Source: an uncultured bacterium (GTDB lineage Bacteria; Chloroflexota; Anaerolineae; J036; Brachytrichaceae). From it: DNA of 64,000 nt. Within the stretch, counting starts at the first letter, position 1. Every line of letters starts with the position of its first letter. A program made the translations under genes and the position numbers. The stretch lies in NCBI GenBank assembly GCA_903921365.1, contig CAIXPS010000316.1, positions 17,791-81,790 on the forward strand, in the 5' to 3' direction. Of this stretch, positions 52,365 through 61,083 are shown one piece after another. The notes below the pieces were generated by a model. It saw only the letters and a program-made list of their open reading frames with translations, ran no database searches and was not told the origin of the DNA.

Positions 52365-55300
52365 ATTCGTGATTATACGTAGAAACGACCGCGTGCATCT
52401 CAGCGAGTTTCATACAAATCATCGTCAACCGCATCTTCCATATCTCCGGCGGCCCGGTGCGCAGGAACGCAACCTGTCGCCGGCCAATCGTCGCGTCCTC
52501 GCCCAGCAGGCGCACCAGTGCGTTGCGATCAAGCTTCTCAATGGTGTCGGCGCGAATAACAAAGCGGTTGCCCTCACTGGTGATCGATTGCACCCCGAAC
52601 AGGATTGCCCAGCACTTCAGGCGCGCCTGGTAAGTCAGGTTCAATGCGGGTTGCGGCAGTTTACCGAAGCGATCCTCCAGCTCTTCCTCGAACAGACGGA
52701 TTTTCTCCTCGGTGTCGAGGCTGGCGACGCGCCGGTACATCTGCAGGCGCAATGGCTGATCGCCAATATAGTTTTGCGGCAACCCAACCGTCAACGGCAG
52801 ATCGATCGTGACAGGCGCCGCCTCCGGCTCCGGCGGTGCGACGCCATCGCGCAAAGCGCGCAGGACGGTCACTTCGCGCGATAGCAGACGAGTGTACAGG
52901 TCAAGGCCAATACTCGCGACTTGACCGCTCTGGCGTGGGCCCAGGATATCGCCGGCGCCGCGCAATTCCAGGTCGCGCATCGCGATCATGTAACCCGCGC
53001 CGATGCCCGCAGCCTCGCGCAATGTCTCCAACCTCTCCCGCGCATCGGGCGTCATCTGCCTGCGGCGGTCATACAGAAAATAGGCGTATGCCTGTGTGGT
53101 CGACCGCCCCACTCGCCCGCGCAACTGATACAGGTCTGCCAACCCGAAGTGATCAGCGCGGTCAATAATGATGGTGTTGGCATTGGGGATATCGAGCCCG
53201 CTCTCGACGATGTTCGTGCTCAACAGGATGTTGGTCTTGCCATCGGCGAACTCATTCATGATGCGCGCCAATGCGCGATCTTCCATCTGCCCGTGCGCAA
53301 CCGCCATCGATGCCTCGGGCACAAGCCGGCGCAGCTTCGCCTCAAGAAGGTGGATCGTATTAATGCGATTGTGCACAAAGAAGATCTGGCCTTCCCTGTC
53401 GAGTTCGCGCTGAATAGCCTGCTTCACGACCAGGTCATCAAACCCGCCCACATAGCTGATAATTGGCAAACGCTCGGCAGGCGGCGTTTCGATCCGGCTG
53501 ACATCGCGGATGCCGCTCAGCGAGAAATAGAGCGTGCGCGGGATTGGGGTCGCCGTCAACGTCATGACATGCACATTGGTGCGCATCTGCTTGAGCTTTT
53601 CCTTGGCTGTCACGCCAAAGCGCTGCTCCTCGTCGATGATCAACAGGCCGAGGTTGGCAAACTGGATGCTGCCGGCTAGCAGCCCATGTGTGCCGATGAC
53701 AATATCGACGGTCCCATCGCGCAATCCCTCAATCGCCTTGCGTTTCTCCGCCGCAGTGCGGAAACGCGACAACATCTCAATCTTGATCGGATATGGGGCC
53801 ATGCGCCGTGTAAAGGTCAACCAGTGCTGCTGCGCAAGAACGGTTGTGGGAACGAGCACCGCGACTTGCGTGTGCTCCATGACAGCCTTGAACGCGGCGC
53901 GCAACGCCACTTCAGTCTTGCCAAAACCGACGTCGCCGCACACCAGCCGATCCATCGGCTTGATCTGTTCGAGGTCCTGTTTCACATCCTGGATGGCGCG
54001 GAGCTGGTCTTCGGTCTCCACATATGGAAAGCTGGCTTCGAGCTCGCCCTGCCATGCGGAGTCCTTGCCGAACGCCACACCCTTTGCCATCTCGCGAGCG
54101 GCGTACAGCGTCAGCATGTCGCGGGCAACCTGTGCCGCCGCGCCGCGCGCCTTCTGCTTCGTCTGCGCCCATTCGGTCGTGCCGAGTTTGCTCAGCACCG
54201 GGCGGGAGTCATCGCTGCCCACATAGCGCGAGATACGGTCAAGCTGGTGTAAAGGCACATAACGCCTGTCGGCGTCGGCATACTCCAGCAGGATGTACTC
54301 GCGTTCGCCTTCGGCTGGTTCGGTCGGCGTGCCCGTGTTCACTGTCAGTCGCGCCAAACCACGAAAGATGCCGATGCCGTAGTCTTCGTGCACAACGACA
54401 TCGCCAGGCTTCCAGTCAGCGAAGTAGCGTTCAGGCGCAGGTTTACGGCTCTTGCCGTACTGCCATGTGTCCGGGCGCACATAGCCAAAGAGCTCTGCGT
54501 CGGTGAGGAGGGTAAGATCGGCCAACGGGGCGTCCGAATTCATCGGGCTGTTCTCGTACTGCGCATCACGGCCCTGCGAGAACACAAAACCCTCGGGGAG
54601 CGCGCCATTGACGAACGTCAACGCGCCCGCGGTCGGCTCATCAAGCGCCGTCTGCGGTGCGATGGCGCTATTGCGCTCAGACCACATCTCGGCTAACCGC
54701 GCCGCCTGCCGCGACAGCACAACGGTCGCGGCGATAGTCGCGTGTTCACCATGCGCGCCAGCCGCTCGCGCCGTATTTGCTTGCGCTACGCTTGTGTGCA
54801 GGTACTCCATCACCGGCGAAAGTTGGCCGGCGAAATGCTGCGGCATGCTGAAATGCGCAGCCAGTGGATGGCGCGTCGCAGCCGTTGCTTGATCAGCCTG
54901 CCCCAGAATCAACGCGCGGGATAGACGCCTGCGAATCGCCGTATACGCCTCCCATGTCACGTACGGCACAGACGCGTCACTGGCTCGCGCCGGCGTTTTG
55001 CCGAAGCGTTTTGTCACAGCCTCATCCGTGGGGGCACTCGCGTCCGCATCCTCTTCGAGCGGGATCCTTGTCTCACGATCACGCTCGGCCTTGACTTCCA
55101 GCGCTACCCATGCATCATGCAACTCCATTTCGTCGTCGACGACCAGCAACCCATCCGGCCCGAGGTAATCAAGAACCGTCGCGTAAACCCGCACATCCTG
55201 CATGCCAGCGGCACTCTCAAATGGTGTGATGATCACGCGTTCGAGCATCTCGCCGCTGCGTTGTGTGCCGGGGTCAAACTGACGGATGGAATCTATCTGG

Positions 55301-55953
55301 TTGCCAAACAGCTCAATCCGCACCGGCAACGGGTGCGCAGGCGGCCACACATCGATGATGCCGCCGCGCCGGCTGAATGCCCCGATGCGCTCAACGACGC
55401 TCTCGTTCTCGTATCCGCCGGCAACCCAACTCGCCAGGGTCGGTTCCAGCGCGATCATCTGGTCACGGCGCAACATGCGCGTGGCAGACTTAAACGGCGC
55501 CAGCGGCAGCGAAGGATGCATCAAGGCGCGCGGGCTGCTGATGATCAGCGGATATTCAGCCCGGTCGCCTTCCTGCTGCGAACTCAGATGCAGTGTAGCC
55601 AGCACCACGCTGCGTTGCACGGTGACATCAATCACTGGCGCCACCGTATCATAAAAAGCCGTATTGGGTTCAACCAGGCGCAGGATGGAGGAAAATGGCG
55701 CAGCGGCTTCGTTACCGGTCAGAGCGAGCGCGCGCAAAGCGTCAAATGATGTCCGCGAGCCCTCGACAGTGGATGTCAGATAGACTATTGGACAGCGCAA
55801 TTCTTTCTGCAGGGCAGTAATCAACAGCGGACGCGCCGCGCGCAAGAGGCCAAGCCCCCGGCTTACGTCTGCGGATTGCTTGCGCACGCCGTTCAGTAGT
55901 AACTGAAAGTCAGGTGTGCGTAGAATGGGGGCTATGAGTCCGTACAACGACAT
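52357..55953 (-). CDS. mfd: Transcription-repair coupling factor
   Basis: 1198 aa DNA translocase that removes stalled RNA polymerase and recruits UvrAB to the lesion. N-terminal UvrB-homology domain (ITALQKELRCPIVYLTST), an RNAP-interaction domain (YVHEDYGIGIFRGL-like segment KPGDVVVHEDYGIG), Walker A GDVGFGKTEVALR, DEEQRFG box, and the TRG motif region with EIQ-like GRVGRSTTQAYAYF. The C-terminal domain 7 (QNYIGDQPLRLQMYRRVAS) is present. The start MSLYGLIAPIL at 55953 is preferred over an extension to 56130, which overlaps rsmI. No Shine-Dalgarno; TACAAT lies 9 nt upstream. Divergent from rsmI by 31 bp. Confidence 0.95.
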   Translation of the reverse strand: MSLYGLIAPILRTPDFQLLLNGVRKQSADVSRGLGLLRAARPLLITALQKELRCPIVYLTSTVEGSRTSFDALRALALTGNEAAAPFSSILRLVEPNTAFYDTVAPVIDVTVQRSVVLATLHLSSQQEGDRAEYPLIISSPRALMHPSLPLAPFKSATRMLRRDQMIALEPTLASWVAGGYENESVVERIGAFSRRGGIIDVWPPAHPLPVRIELFGNQIDSIRQFDPGTQRSGEMLERVIITPFESAAGMQDVRVYATVLDYLGPDGLLVVDDEMELHDAWVALEVKAERDRETRIPLEEDADASAPTDEAVTKRFGKTPARASDASVPYVTWEAYTAIRRRLSRALILGQADQATAATRHPLAAHFSMPQHFAGQLSPVMEYLHTSVAQANTARAAGAHGEHATIAATVVLSRQAARLAEMWSERNSAIAPQTALDEPTAGALTFVNGALPEGFVFSQGRDAQYENSPMNSDAPLADLTLLTDAELFGYVRPDTWQYGKSRKPAPERYFADWKPGDVVVHEDYGIGIFRGLARLTVNTGTPTEPAEGEREYILLEYADADRRYVPLHQLDRISRYVGSDDSRPVLSKLGTTEWAQTKQKARGAAAQVARDMLTLYAAREMAKGVAFGKDSAWQGELEASFPYVETEDQLRAIQDVKQDLEQIKPMDRLVCGDVGFGKTEVALRAAFKAVMEHTQVAVLVPTTVLAQQHWLTFTRRMAPYPIKIEMLSRFRTAAEKRKAIEGLRDGTVDIVIGTHGLLAGSIQFANLGLLIIDEEQRFGVTAKEKLKQMRTNVHVMTLTATPIPRTLYFSLSGIRDVSRIETPPAERLPIISYVGGFDDLVVKQAIQRELDREGQIFFVHNRINTIHLLEAKLRRLVPEASMAVAHGQMEDRALARIMNEFADGKTNILLSTNIVESGLDIPNANTIIIDRADHFGLADLYQLRGRVGRSTTQAYAYFLYDRRRQMTPDARERLETLREAAGIGAGYMIAMRDLELRGAGDILGPRQSGQVASIGLDLYTRLLSREVTVLRALRDGVAPPEPEAAPVTIDLPLTVGLPQNYIGDQPLRLQMYRRVASLDTEEKIRLFEEELEDRFGKLPQPALNLTYQARLKCWAILFGVQSITSEGNRFVIRADTIEKLDRNALVRLLGEDATIGRRQVAFLRTGPPEIWKMRLTMICMKLAEMHAVVSTYNHEYA

Positions 55954-55984
55954 GACTACAAGATTGTAATGCAAAACACGTGAT

Positions 55985-56719
55985 ATGACACTTTTTCTAG
56001 TAGCCACACCTATCGGCAACCTCGGTGATATTTCGCTCCGCGCGCTTGAGACACTGCGCGCGGTGGACATCGTCGCGAGTGAGGACACGCGCAAAACCGG
56101 CTTGATGCTGAAACACTTCGAAATCACCAAACCACAGATATCGTTTCACGAACACAACGAACAGTCAGCCGGGCGCAAGCTGCTTTCACTGATGCAGCAA
56201 GGGCAATCGGTGGCGCTGGTAACCAGCGCCGGCACACCAGGCGTATCCGATCCCGGTTTCACGCTGGTGCGCCACGTCATCGAGGCCGGCATCGCCGTGA
56301 CGATGATCCCGGGCGCCAGCGCGCTCATCATGGCCCTGGTGCTCTCAGGCCTGCCACTGCACTCGTTTACGTTCCGCGGGTTTGCCCCGCGCAAAACGGT
56401 CGCGCGCAAGCATTTCATGGAAATCGACCGCGACAGCCCTCACACACTGATATTCTATGAATCTCCCTACCGGCTTGAGGAGTTTCTAACGGATGCCATC
56501 GCGGTCTATGGCGATCGCCGCGCCGCACTGGCGAACGACCTCACGAAGATGTTTGAGAAAGTGGATCGGGGCGCGCTTACTGAGCTTCTCGACGGCGTTC
56601 GCGGGGTTGACTTGAAAGGCGAATACACCGTCGTCATCGCCGGCGTCGACAGCCGGCGGCGCAAAGGGGCGACAGAGGATGAACCGCCCAGCGACAACGA
56701 GGATGGCAACGATGATTGA
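55985..56719 (+). CDS. rsmI: 16S rRNA (cytidine(1402)-2'-O)-methyltransferase
   Basis: 244 aa SAM-dependent methyltransferase of the tetrapyrrole-methylase fold. It 2'-O-methylates C1402 in helix 44, at the decoding centre. Signatures: [50 protein letters not shown], and [15 protein letters not shown] short acidic C-terminal tail ([14 protein letters not shown]) is unusual. The gene overlaps the next one by 8 nt and is first in a run rsmI, tgt-like, rmt-like. This suggests a shared transcript and links two helix-44 methyltransferases. Confidence 0.95.
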   Translation: MTLFLVATPIGNLGDISLRALETLRAVDIVASEDTRKTGLMLKHFEITKPQISFHEHNEQSAGRKLLSLMQQGQSVALVTSAGTPGVSDPGFTLVRHVIEAGIAVTMIPGASALIMALVLSGLPLHSFTFRGFAPRKTVARKHFMEIDRDSPHTLIFYESPYRLEEFLTDAIAVYGDRRAALANDLTKMFEKVDRGALTELLDGVRGVDLKGEYTVVIAGVDSRRRKGATEDEPPSDNEDGNDD

Positions 56720-57821
56720 GACATTGCACTTGATGAATGGCGATCTGCCCATCCCGGCATTCCTGCCAGATGCAACACTGGGCGTGGTCCGTTCAGTGGA
56801 CAGCGCCGATCTGGAGCGCTGCGGGACACAGGCCGTCGTGATGAACACCTTCCACCTGATGCAACGCCCAGGCTCGACGACCGTACAGGCGCTGGGCGGA
56901 TTGCACCGCATGTCGGGCTGGCCCCACCCCATCGTCACCGACTCAGGAGGATTCCAGGCTTACTCACTGATTCGCGAGAATCCCAAAAACGGCAGCCTGA
57001 ACAACCAGGGCATCATCTTCCGCCCGGAGGGATCGGACAAGAAACTACACCTGACGCCTGAGAAAACAGTCCAACTGCAAATCAGCTATGGCGCCGACAT
57101 CGTGATCTGCCTCGACGACTGCACCAATGCCGATGACCCGGCCGATGTGCAACAGACATCGGTCAGCCGCACAATTGCCTGGGCAAAGCGATGCAAGGAA
57201 GAATTCGAACACCAGGTGGAACAGAAGGAATTCGCCGGCGGGCAGCGCCCGCGCTTGTTCGCCGTGGTTCAGGGTGGCGCCATCAAGGACTTGCGCAAGC
57301 AGTGCGCCGACGCCTTACTGGAAATCGGGTTCGATGGATATGGCTACGGCGGTTGGCCAATCGACAAACAAGGCAACCTGCTCAGCGACATCGTCGCTTA
57401 CACGCGCGAGATCATCCCGGCGCAATACCCGATGCATGCGCTTGGGATCGGCCATCCGCCCAGCATCGTCGAGTGCGCGCGCATGGGCTATGAAATCTTC
57501 GACAGCGCCATGCCCACCCGTGACGCCAGACATGGCCGGCTGTATGGATTCAACTCAGATCCCGCGCAACTATTGGCGCTGCTGGACGACTGGTTCGGCT
57601 ACGTGTACGTTGGCGACGATAAGCACATTAAGAATCACCACCCCGTCAGCCCATGGTGCGATTGCCTGTGTTGTTCGCGCTATTCGCTGGGCTACCTGCA
57701 CCATCTTTATAAGGTGAACGATAGCCTGTATTTCCGGCTTGCCACCATCCACAACCTGCGGTTTATGGCGCAACTCATGGACAAACTGCATCAAGCCAAT
57801 GTTGCCAGACAGGCCATATGA
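56712..57821 (+). CDS. tgt: tRNA-guanine transglycosylase-like protein (Tgt family, divergent)
   Basis: 369 aa base-exchange enzyme; classical Tgt swaps G34 for preQ1 in queuosine tRNAs. Catalytic Asp77 (TDSGGFQ) and Asp264 ([14 protein letters not shown]) are present, as are Asp135/Cys137 (LDDCT), Gln187 (VVQGG) and the zinc set Cys316, Cys318, Cys321, His347. The pocket loop GGLA of typical Tgt is GGWP here (213-216), and the usual LMG is ALG, so preQ1 recognition may differ. The ATG at 56712 (GAGG 9 nt upstream) is chosen over 56679 and 56703. Overlaps rsmI by 8 nt and the methyltransferase downstream by 4 nt (ATGA). Confidence 0.88.
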   Translation: MIETLHLMNGDLPIPAFLPDATLGVVRSVDSADLERCGTQAVVMNTFHLMQRPGSTTVQALGGLHRMSGWPHPIVTDSGGFQAYSLIRENPKNGSLNNQGIIFRPEGSDKKLHLTPEKTVQLQISYGADIVICLDDCTNADDPADVQQTSVSRTIAWAKRCKEEFEHQVEQKEFAGGQRPRLFAVVQGGAIKDLRKQCADALLEIGFDGYGYGGWPIDKQGNLLSDIVAYTREIIPAQYPMHALGIGHPPSIVECARMGYEIFDSAMPTRDARHGRLYGFNSDPAQLLALLDDWFGYVYVGDDKHIKNHHPVSPWCDCLCCSRYSLGYLHHLYKVNDSLYFRLATIHNLRFMAQLMDKLHQANVARQAI

Positions 57822-58627
57822 GCGAGTTGGATGACCTGTCGGCAGAAGTCAAGGCGAGTGTGAAGTACCGGCACGTTGCGCCAGATTTCATCCGCAGCAT
57901 TGGCGCAGTGGAACTGTCCCGGCGCAATAGCTACAAGGAGGCTGTGAAAGCCACGCGCAACAAGCTCCACCAGGTGGGCGGCGCTTACCTGGAGAAGCCG
58001 CCGCGTTATGAGACGCTGTTGACCGAGATGCGGGCAGCGGTTCAGGCTGGCGGGGTGGCTGCGCTGCGCCCGATTTGCTCTCAGATGATGTCCAGCCATG
58101 CCTCAACACATGAACGCCTCCCGGTGCTCGAACAACTCTATACAACCGTCTTTGGACTGCTCCCACGCATTCACAGCGTCCTTGACATCGCGTGCGGGTT
58201 CAACCCGCTGGCGCTCCCATGGATGCCGCTTGCAACCCATGCCGCTTATGACGCCATCGACATTTATGAAGACTTGACGTCATTCCTGCAGGAGTTCATT
58301 GTGCTGTGCGGCTGCGCCAGTCACACCCGCGCCGGCAACGTGCTGAATGACCCATTGACGGAACATAAAGTGGACCTGGCAATCCTGCTCAAAGCCATCC
58401 CATGTCTGGAGCAGGTGGACAAACGCGCCGGCACGCAGCTGCTGGATCGCATCAATGCCGATCATCTGTTAATTTCCTTCCCGGTGCATAGCCTGGGTGG
58501 GCGCTCAAAAGGCATGTCGGCAACGTATGAAACACACTTCATGGAACTGGTGCGGGAGCGCCCGTGGACCTATGAGCGCCTTGAGTTCGCAACTGAACTG
58601 GTTTTTCTAGTGACCAAGTCGGCATGA
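57818..58627 (+). CDS. 16S rRNA (guanine(1405)-N7)-methyltransferase-like protein (ArmA/RmtB/FmrO family)
   Basis: 269 aa, the normal size of this family. Conserved segments, compared from memory with RmtB and ArmA: RNKLHQVGGAYL (48-58), SSHASTHERLPVLEQLY (92-108), VLDIACGFNPLAL (121-133, SAM motif I), VDLAILLKAIPCLEQ (185-199), and SFPVHSLGGRSKGM (220-233). These are the most diagnostic segments. Known members methylate N7 of G1405 in helix 44 and give high-level resistance to 4,6-disubstituted aminoglycosides such as gentamicin. Here the gene is chromosomal, coupled to tgt and rsmI, with no mobile element nearby. Whether it confers resistance, and on which nucleotide it acts, is inferred only. 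Confidence 0.9.
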   Translation: MSELDDLSAEVKASVKYRHVAPDFIRSIGAVELSRRNSYKEAVKATRNKLHQVGGAYLEKPPRYETLLTEMRAAVQAGGVAALRPICSQMMSSHASTHERLPVLEQLYTTVFGLLPRIHSVLDIACGFNPLALPWMPLATHAAYDAIDIYEDLTSFLQEFIVLCGCASHTRAGNVLNDPLTEHKVDLAILLKAIPCLEQVDKRAGTQLLDRINADHLLISFPVHSLGGRSKGMSATYETHFMELVRERPWTYERLEFATELVFLVTKSA

Positions 58628-58642
58628 GCCCGAAAAACTGTT

Positions 58643-58648
58643 TATAAT
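58643..58648 (+). promoter_or_regulatory. -10 element before the recX leader
   Basis: Consensus TATAAT, 16 nt after the methyltransferase stop. No good -35 at 17 nt upstream. It would start a transcript near 58655, leading into the structured region and terminator before recX. Confidence 0.45.
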
Positions 58649-58654
58649 CATTAA

Positions 58655-58862
58655 AGGTTTTTTATATAGCGTTGTTTGCGACTGAGCGGCAGGAAATATC
58701 TGGCGTCGGGTGATCCGATGCGCACGAGTGAGCGACAAGGCTGGCTGAGCGATTCAGGCAGGACTTGAGCGCTGCAATTTCGATAAGTGGCCTCTTTTAC
58801 GGCTGTAATGATTCGCCGGTAAAACAACGCGAATCTGGTTGCAGCCGTGTTTTGTTTTTCGG
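58655..58862 (+). ncRNA. Structured leader or small RNA upstream of recX-rny
   Basis: The 235-bp gap 58628-58862 has no gene. It holds the hairpin GCGTCGG-GTGAT-CCGATGC (about 58703-58721), a hairpin around CTGGCTGA/TTCAGGCAG (58741-58761) and four TGAGCG copies (58683, 58729, 58746, 58766). It ends in a terminator whose T-tract stops 3 nt before the recX ATG. Either an attenuated leader for recX-rny or a free-standing RNA. I could not match it to a known riboswitch class. Confidence 0.45.
58799..58859 (+). terminator. Rho-independent terminator immediately before recX
   Basis: ACGGCTG (58799-58805) pairs with CAGCCGT (58842-58848) and GATTCGC (58810-58816) with GCGAATC (58829-58835); wobble and A-T pairs between give about 18 bp with a 2-nt bulge. 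T-rich GTTTTGTTTTT follows (58849-58859). Its position directly against the recX start suggests attenuation or the end of the upstream operon. Confidence 0.85.
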
Positions 58863-59504
58863 ATGTCAGGAACGATCACAGCCCTAAAGGCGCAGGAAAA
58901 GTCTAAAGACCGCGTCAGTGTCTACCTCGATGGCGAGTTTGCCTTCGGTTTAGCCCTGATCCATGCGTTATGGCTGAAAATCGGCCAGCGACTAAGCGAT
59001 GATGAGATCGTAGAGTTGCGGGAAGCTGACACGCTTGAGAAGGCAAAGCAGCGGGCATTGGGGCTGATCATCTATCGACCGCGCTCCGTTTCCGAGGTCA
59101 AGCTGCGCTTACAGCGCGCCGGCGTCGATGAGGACGCCATCGCGCAAGTCATCGCCAGCCTGCGCGAGAGCGGGTTACTGGATGATGAAGCGTTCAGTAA
59201 AGCGTGGGTGGAGAGCAGACTCGGTTCCAGCCCGCGCAGCAAACGGATGATTGCCTGGGAACTGCGAAAGAAGGGCGTCAGTGACGCTGTTATCGAATCT
59301 TCGACTGAAAACGTGAGTGACGAAGCCGCTGGTTATGAACTGGCGCTCCGGCGCTGGCCAAAAGTAGCGAAACTGGAGACTGCGAATGAGCGCAGGCGCA
59401 AGTTGAGCGAGTACCTGGCGCGGCACGGATTTAGTTACGACATAATAGAAGACGTGATTACGAGAATAGAAAACGAGTATGGAACCAATAATAATGATAA
59501 TTGA
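58863..59504 (+). CDS. recX: Regulatory protein RecX
   Basis: 213 aa. RecX modulates RecA filaments and activity. Three-helix repeats: EKAKQRALGLIIYRPRSVSEVKLRL-type segment, EDAIAQVIASLRESGLLDDEAF and AWVESRLGSSPRSKRMIAWELRKKGV, the last two being family hallmarks. The start MSGTITALKAQE at 58863 is favoured; a frame extension to 58839 lies in the terminator. recA is not in the window. The end overlaps rny by 26 nt, so the pair is coupled. Expression is likely affected by the terminator just upstream. Confidence 0.92.
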   Translation: MSGTITALKAQEKSKDRVSVYLDGEFAFGLALIHALWLKIGQRLSDDEIVELREADTLEKAKQRALGLIIYRPRSVSEVKLRLQRAGVDEDAIAQVIASLRESGLLDDEAFSKAWVESRLGSSPRSKRMIAWELRKKGVSDAVIESSTENVSDEAAGYELALRRWPKVAKLETANERRRKLSEYLARHGFSYDIIEDVITRIENEYGTNNNDN

Positions 59505-61017
59505 GGCGATCCTGGGGATTGCTGCCGCGATTGCGGCAGGCGTCATCGCCTTTCGGATCGGTCGCCGCCAATCCCATGACGAAGGCGCAGTATTGCGCGC
59601 CGAAGCGGATCGCACCCTTACCGAGGCGCAAGCCCGGGCGCGCGAACTGCTCGTGCAAAACAAGGACGAGATTCAAAAGCTGCGCGACTCCTCCGAGCGT
59701 GAAACCAAGGAACGCCGGTTGGAAGTGCAGCGCGAAGAGGAACGTCAGGTGCGCCGTCGCGCCGAGGTGGATTCGCAGCGCGACAAACTGGAACAGCGCG
59801 AGAAACGCGCCAACACCCGCCAGCAGCAACTCGATAAGCTGGCGACCGATGTTGAGAAACTGCAGAAAGACCGCGTGACCGCGCTCGAGCGCATCGCGGC
59901 CATGACGCGCGACGAAGGGCGCACCGAGTTGCTGAACGCTGTGCGCGAGGAAAGCCGCAATGACATGGCGCGAGTCATCCGCGAGACCGAGGCGCAGACC
60001 CGGGAAACCGCCGAGATGCGCGCTCGTTCGATCGTGCTCGAAACCATCCAGCGCGTTGCGACTGACACCGTGGCTGAAAAGACAGTCAGCGCGGTGGAAT
60101 TGCCCAATGAGGATGTCAAGGGCCGCATCATCGGGCGCAACGGGCGCAACATCCAGGCATTTGAGCAGGCGGCCGGCGTGGACGTAATCGTCGATGACAC
60201 CCCCGACGCGGTGACGATCTCGTGCTTTGATCCGGTGCGACGCGAGATTGCGCGCCGCAGCCTCGAGACGCTTGTGCGCGACGGGCGCATCCACCCGCAG
60301 CGCATCGAGAAAACGCTGGAAGATGCCAAGCGCGAAGTCGAGCGTATTATGTGGGACGAAGGCGAACGCGCCACCGTGGAGGCTGGCGTTCCCAACCTGC
60401 CCGTCGATATTATCAAGACGATGGGGCGGTTGAAGTACCGCACCAGCTACGGCCAGAACCAGCTCTTCCATGCCGTTGAGTCAGCGCGCATCGCCGGCCT
60501 GCTCGCATCTGAGTTGAAGGCCGACGTCAAGATATGCAGAGCCGGCGCTTTCCTGCACGACATCGGCAAGGCGCTTGACCGCGAGAACGAGGGAACGCAC
60601 GTGCAACTCGGCGTCGAACTGCTGAAGCGCCAGAGCATCAGCCCGAAGATCATCCACTGCGTCGAATCGCATCATCACGACGTGCCGCAGGATACTATCG
60701 AGGCGGTGATTGTTGAAATCTCCGACGCGATCAGCGGCTCCCGCCCTGGCGCCCGCCGCGAGTCGCTTGAGAACTACGTCAAGCGCGTGCGCCAGCTTGA
60801 AGACACCGCCCGCCAGTTCCCCGGCGTGTCCGAGTCGTACGCGGTTCAGGCCGGACGCGAAGTGCGCATCATCGTCAGACCAGAGCAGTTAGACGATCTG
60901 GCCTGCATCCAGCTCAGCCGCGACATCGCCAAACGCATCGAAGAGTCGATGGAATACCCTGGGCAGATCAAGGTCACGGTTGTTCGCGAGATACGCGCCG
61001 TCGAATACGCGAAGTAG
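59479..61017 (+). CDS. rny: Ribonuclease Y
   Basis: 512 aa membrane-bound endoribonuclease that starts mRNA decay. One N-terminal helix (about 6-25), a long coiled coil (about 40-185), a KH domain (about 205-270, with NEDVKGRIIGRNGRNIQAFE, the GxxG loop being GRNG) and an HD domain with HDIGKALD and HHHDVPQD metal ligands (about 330-430). Two starts 15 nt apart are possible (MEPIIM... and MIIEAI...). It overlaps recX by 26 nt and ends at a perfect terminator. Confidence 0.96.
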   Translation: MEPIIMIIEAILGIAAAIAAGVIAFRIGRRQSHDEGAVLRAEADRTLTEAQARARELLVQNKDEIQKLRDSSERETKERRLEVQREEERQVRRRAEVDSQRDKLEQREKRANTRQQQLDKLATDVEKLQKDRVTALERIAAMTRDEGRTELLNAVREESRNDMARVIRETEAQTRETAEMRARSIVLETIQRVATDTVAEKTVSAVELPNEDVKGRIIGRNGRNIQAFEQAAGVDVIVDDTPDAVTISCFDPVRREIARRSLETLVRDGRIHPQRIEKTLEDAKREVERIMWDEGERATVEAGVPNLPVDIIKTMGRLKYRTSYGQNQLFHAVESARIAGLLASELKADVKICRAGAFLHDIGKALDRENEGTHVQLGVELLKRQSISPKIIHCVESHHHDVPQDTIEAVIVEISDAISGSRPGARRESLENYVKRVRQLEDTARQFPGVSESYAVQAGREVRIIVRPEQLDDLACIQLSRDIAKRIEESMEYPGQIKVTVVREIRAVEYAK

Positions 61018-61030
61018 GAAATAGTCGAAT

Positions 61031-61072
61031 AAAAACAGGCGTTGGTGTGACACCAACGCCTGTTTGCTTTTT
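61031..61072. terminator. Bidirectional rho-independent terminator
   Basis: Perfect 14-bp stem AACAGGCGTTGGTG/CACCAACGCCTGTT (61034-61064) with a TGA loop. T-tract TGCTTTTT on the right and AAAAA on the left. It separates the convergent rny and lysS genes. Confidence 0.93.
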
Positions 61073-61083
61073 CTGACAGCCCG

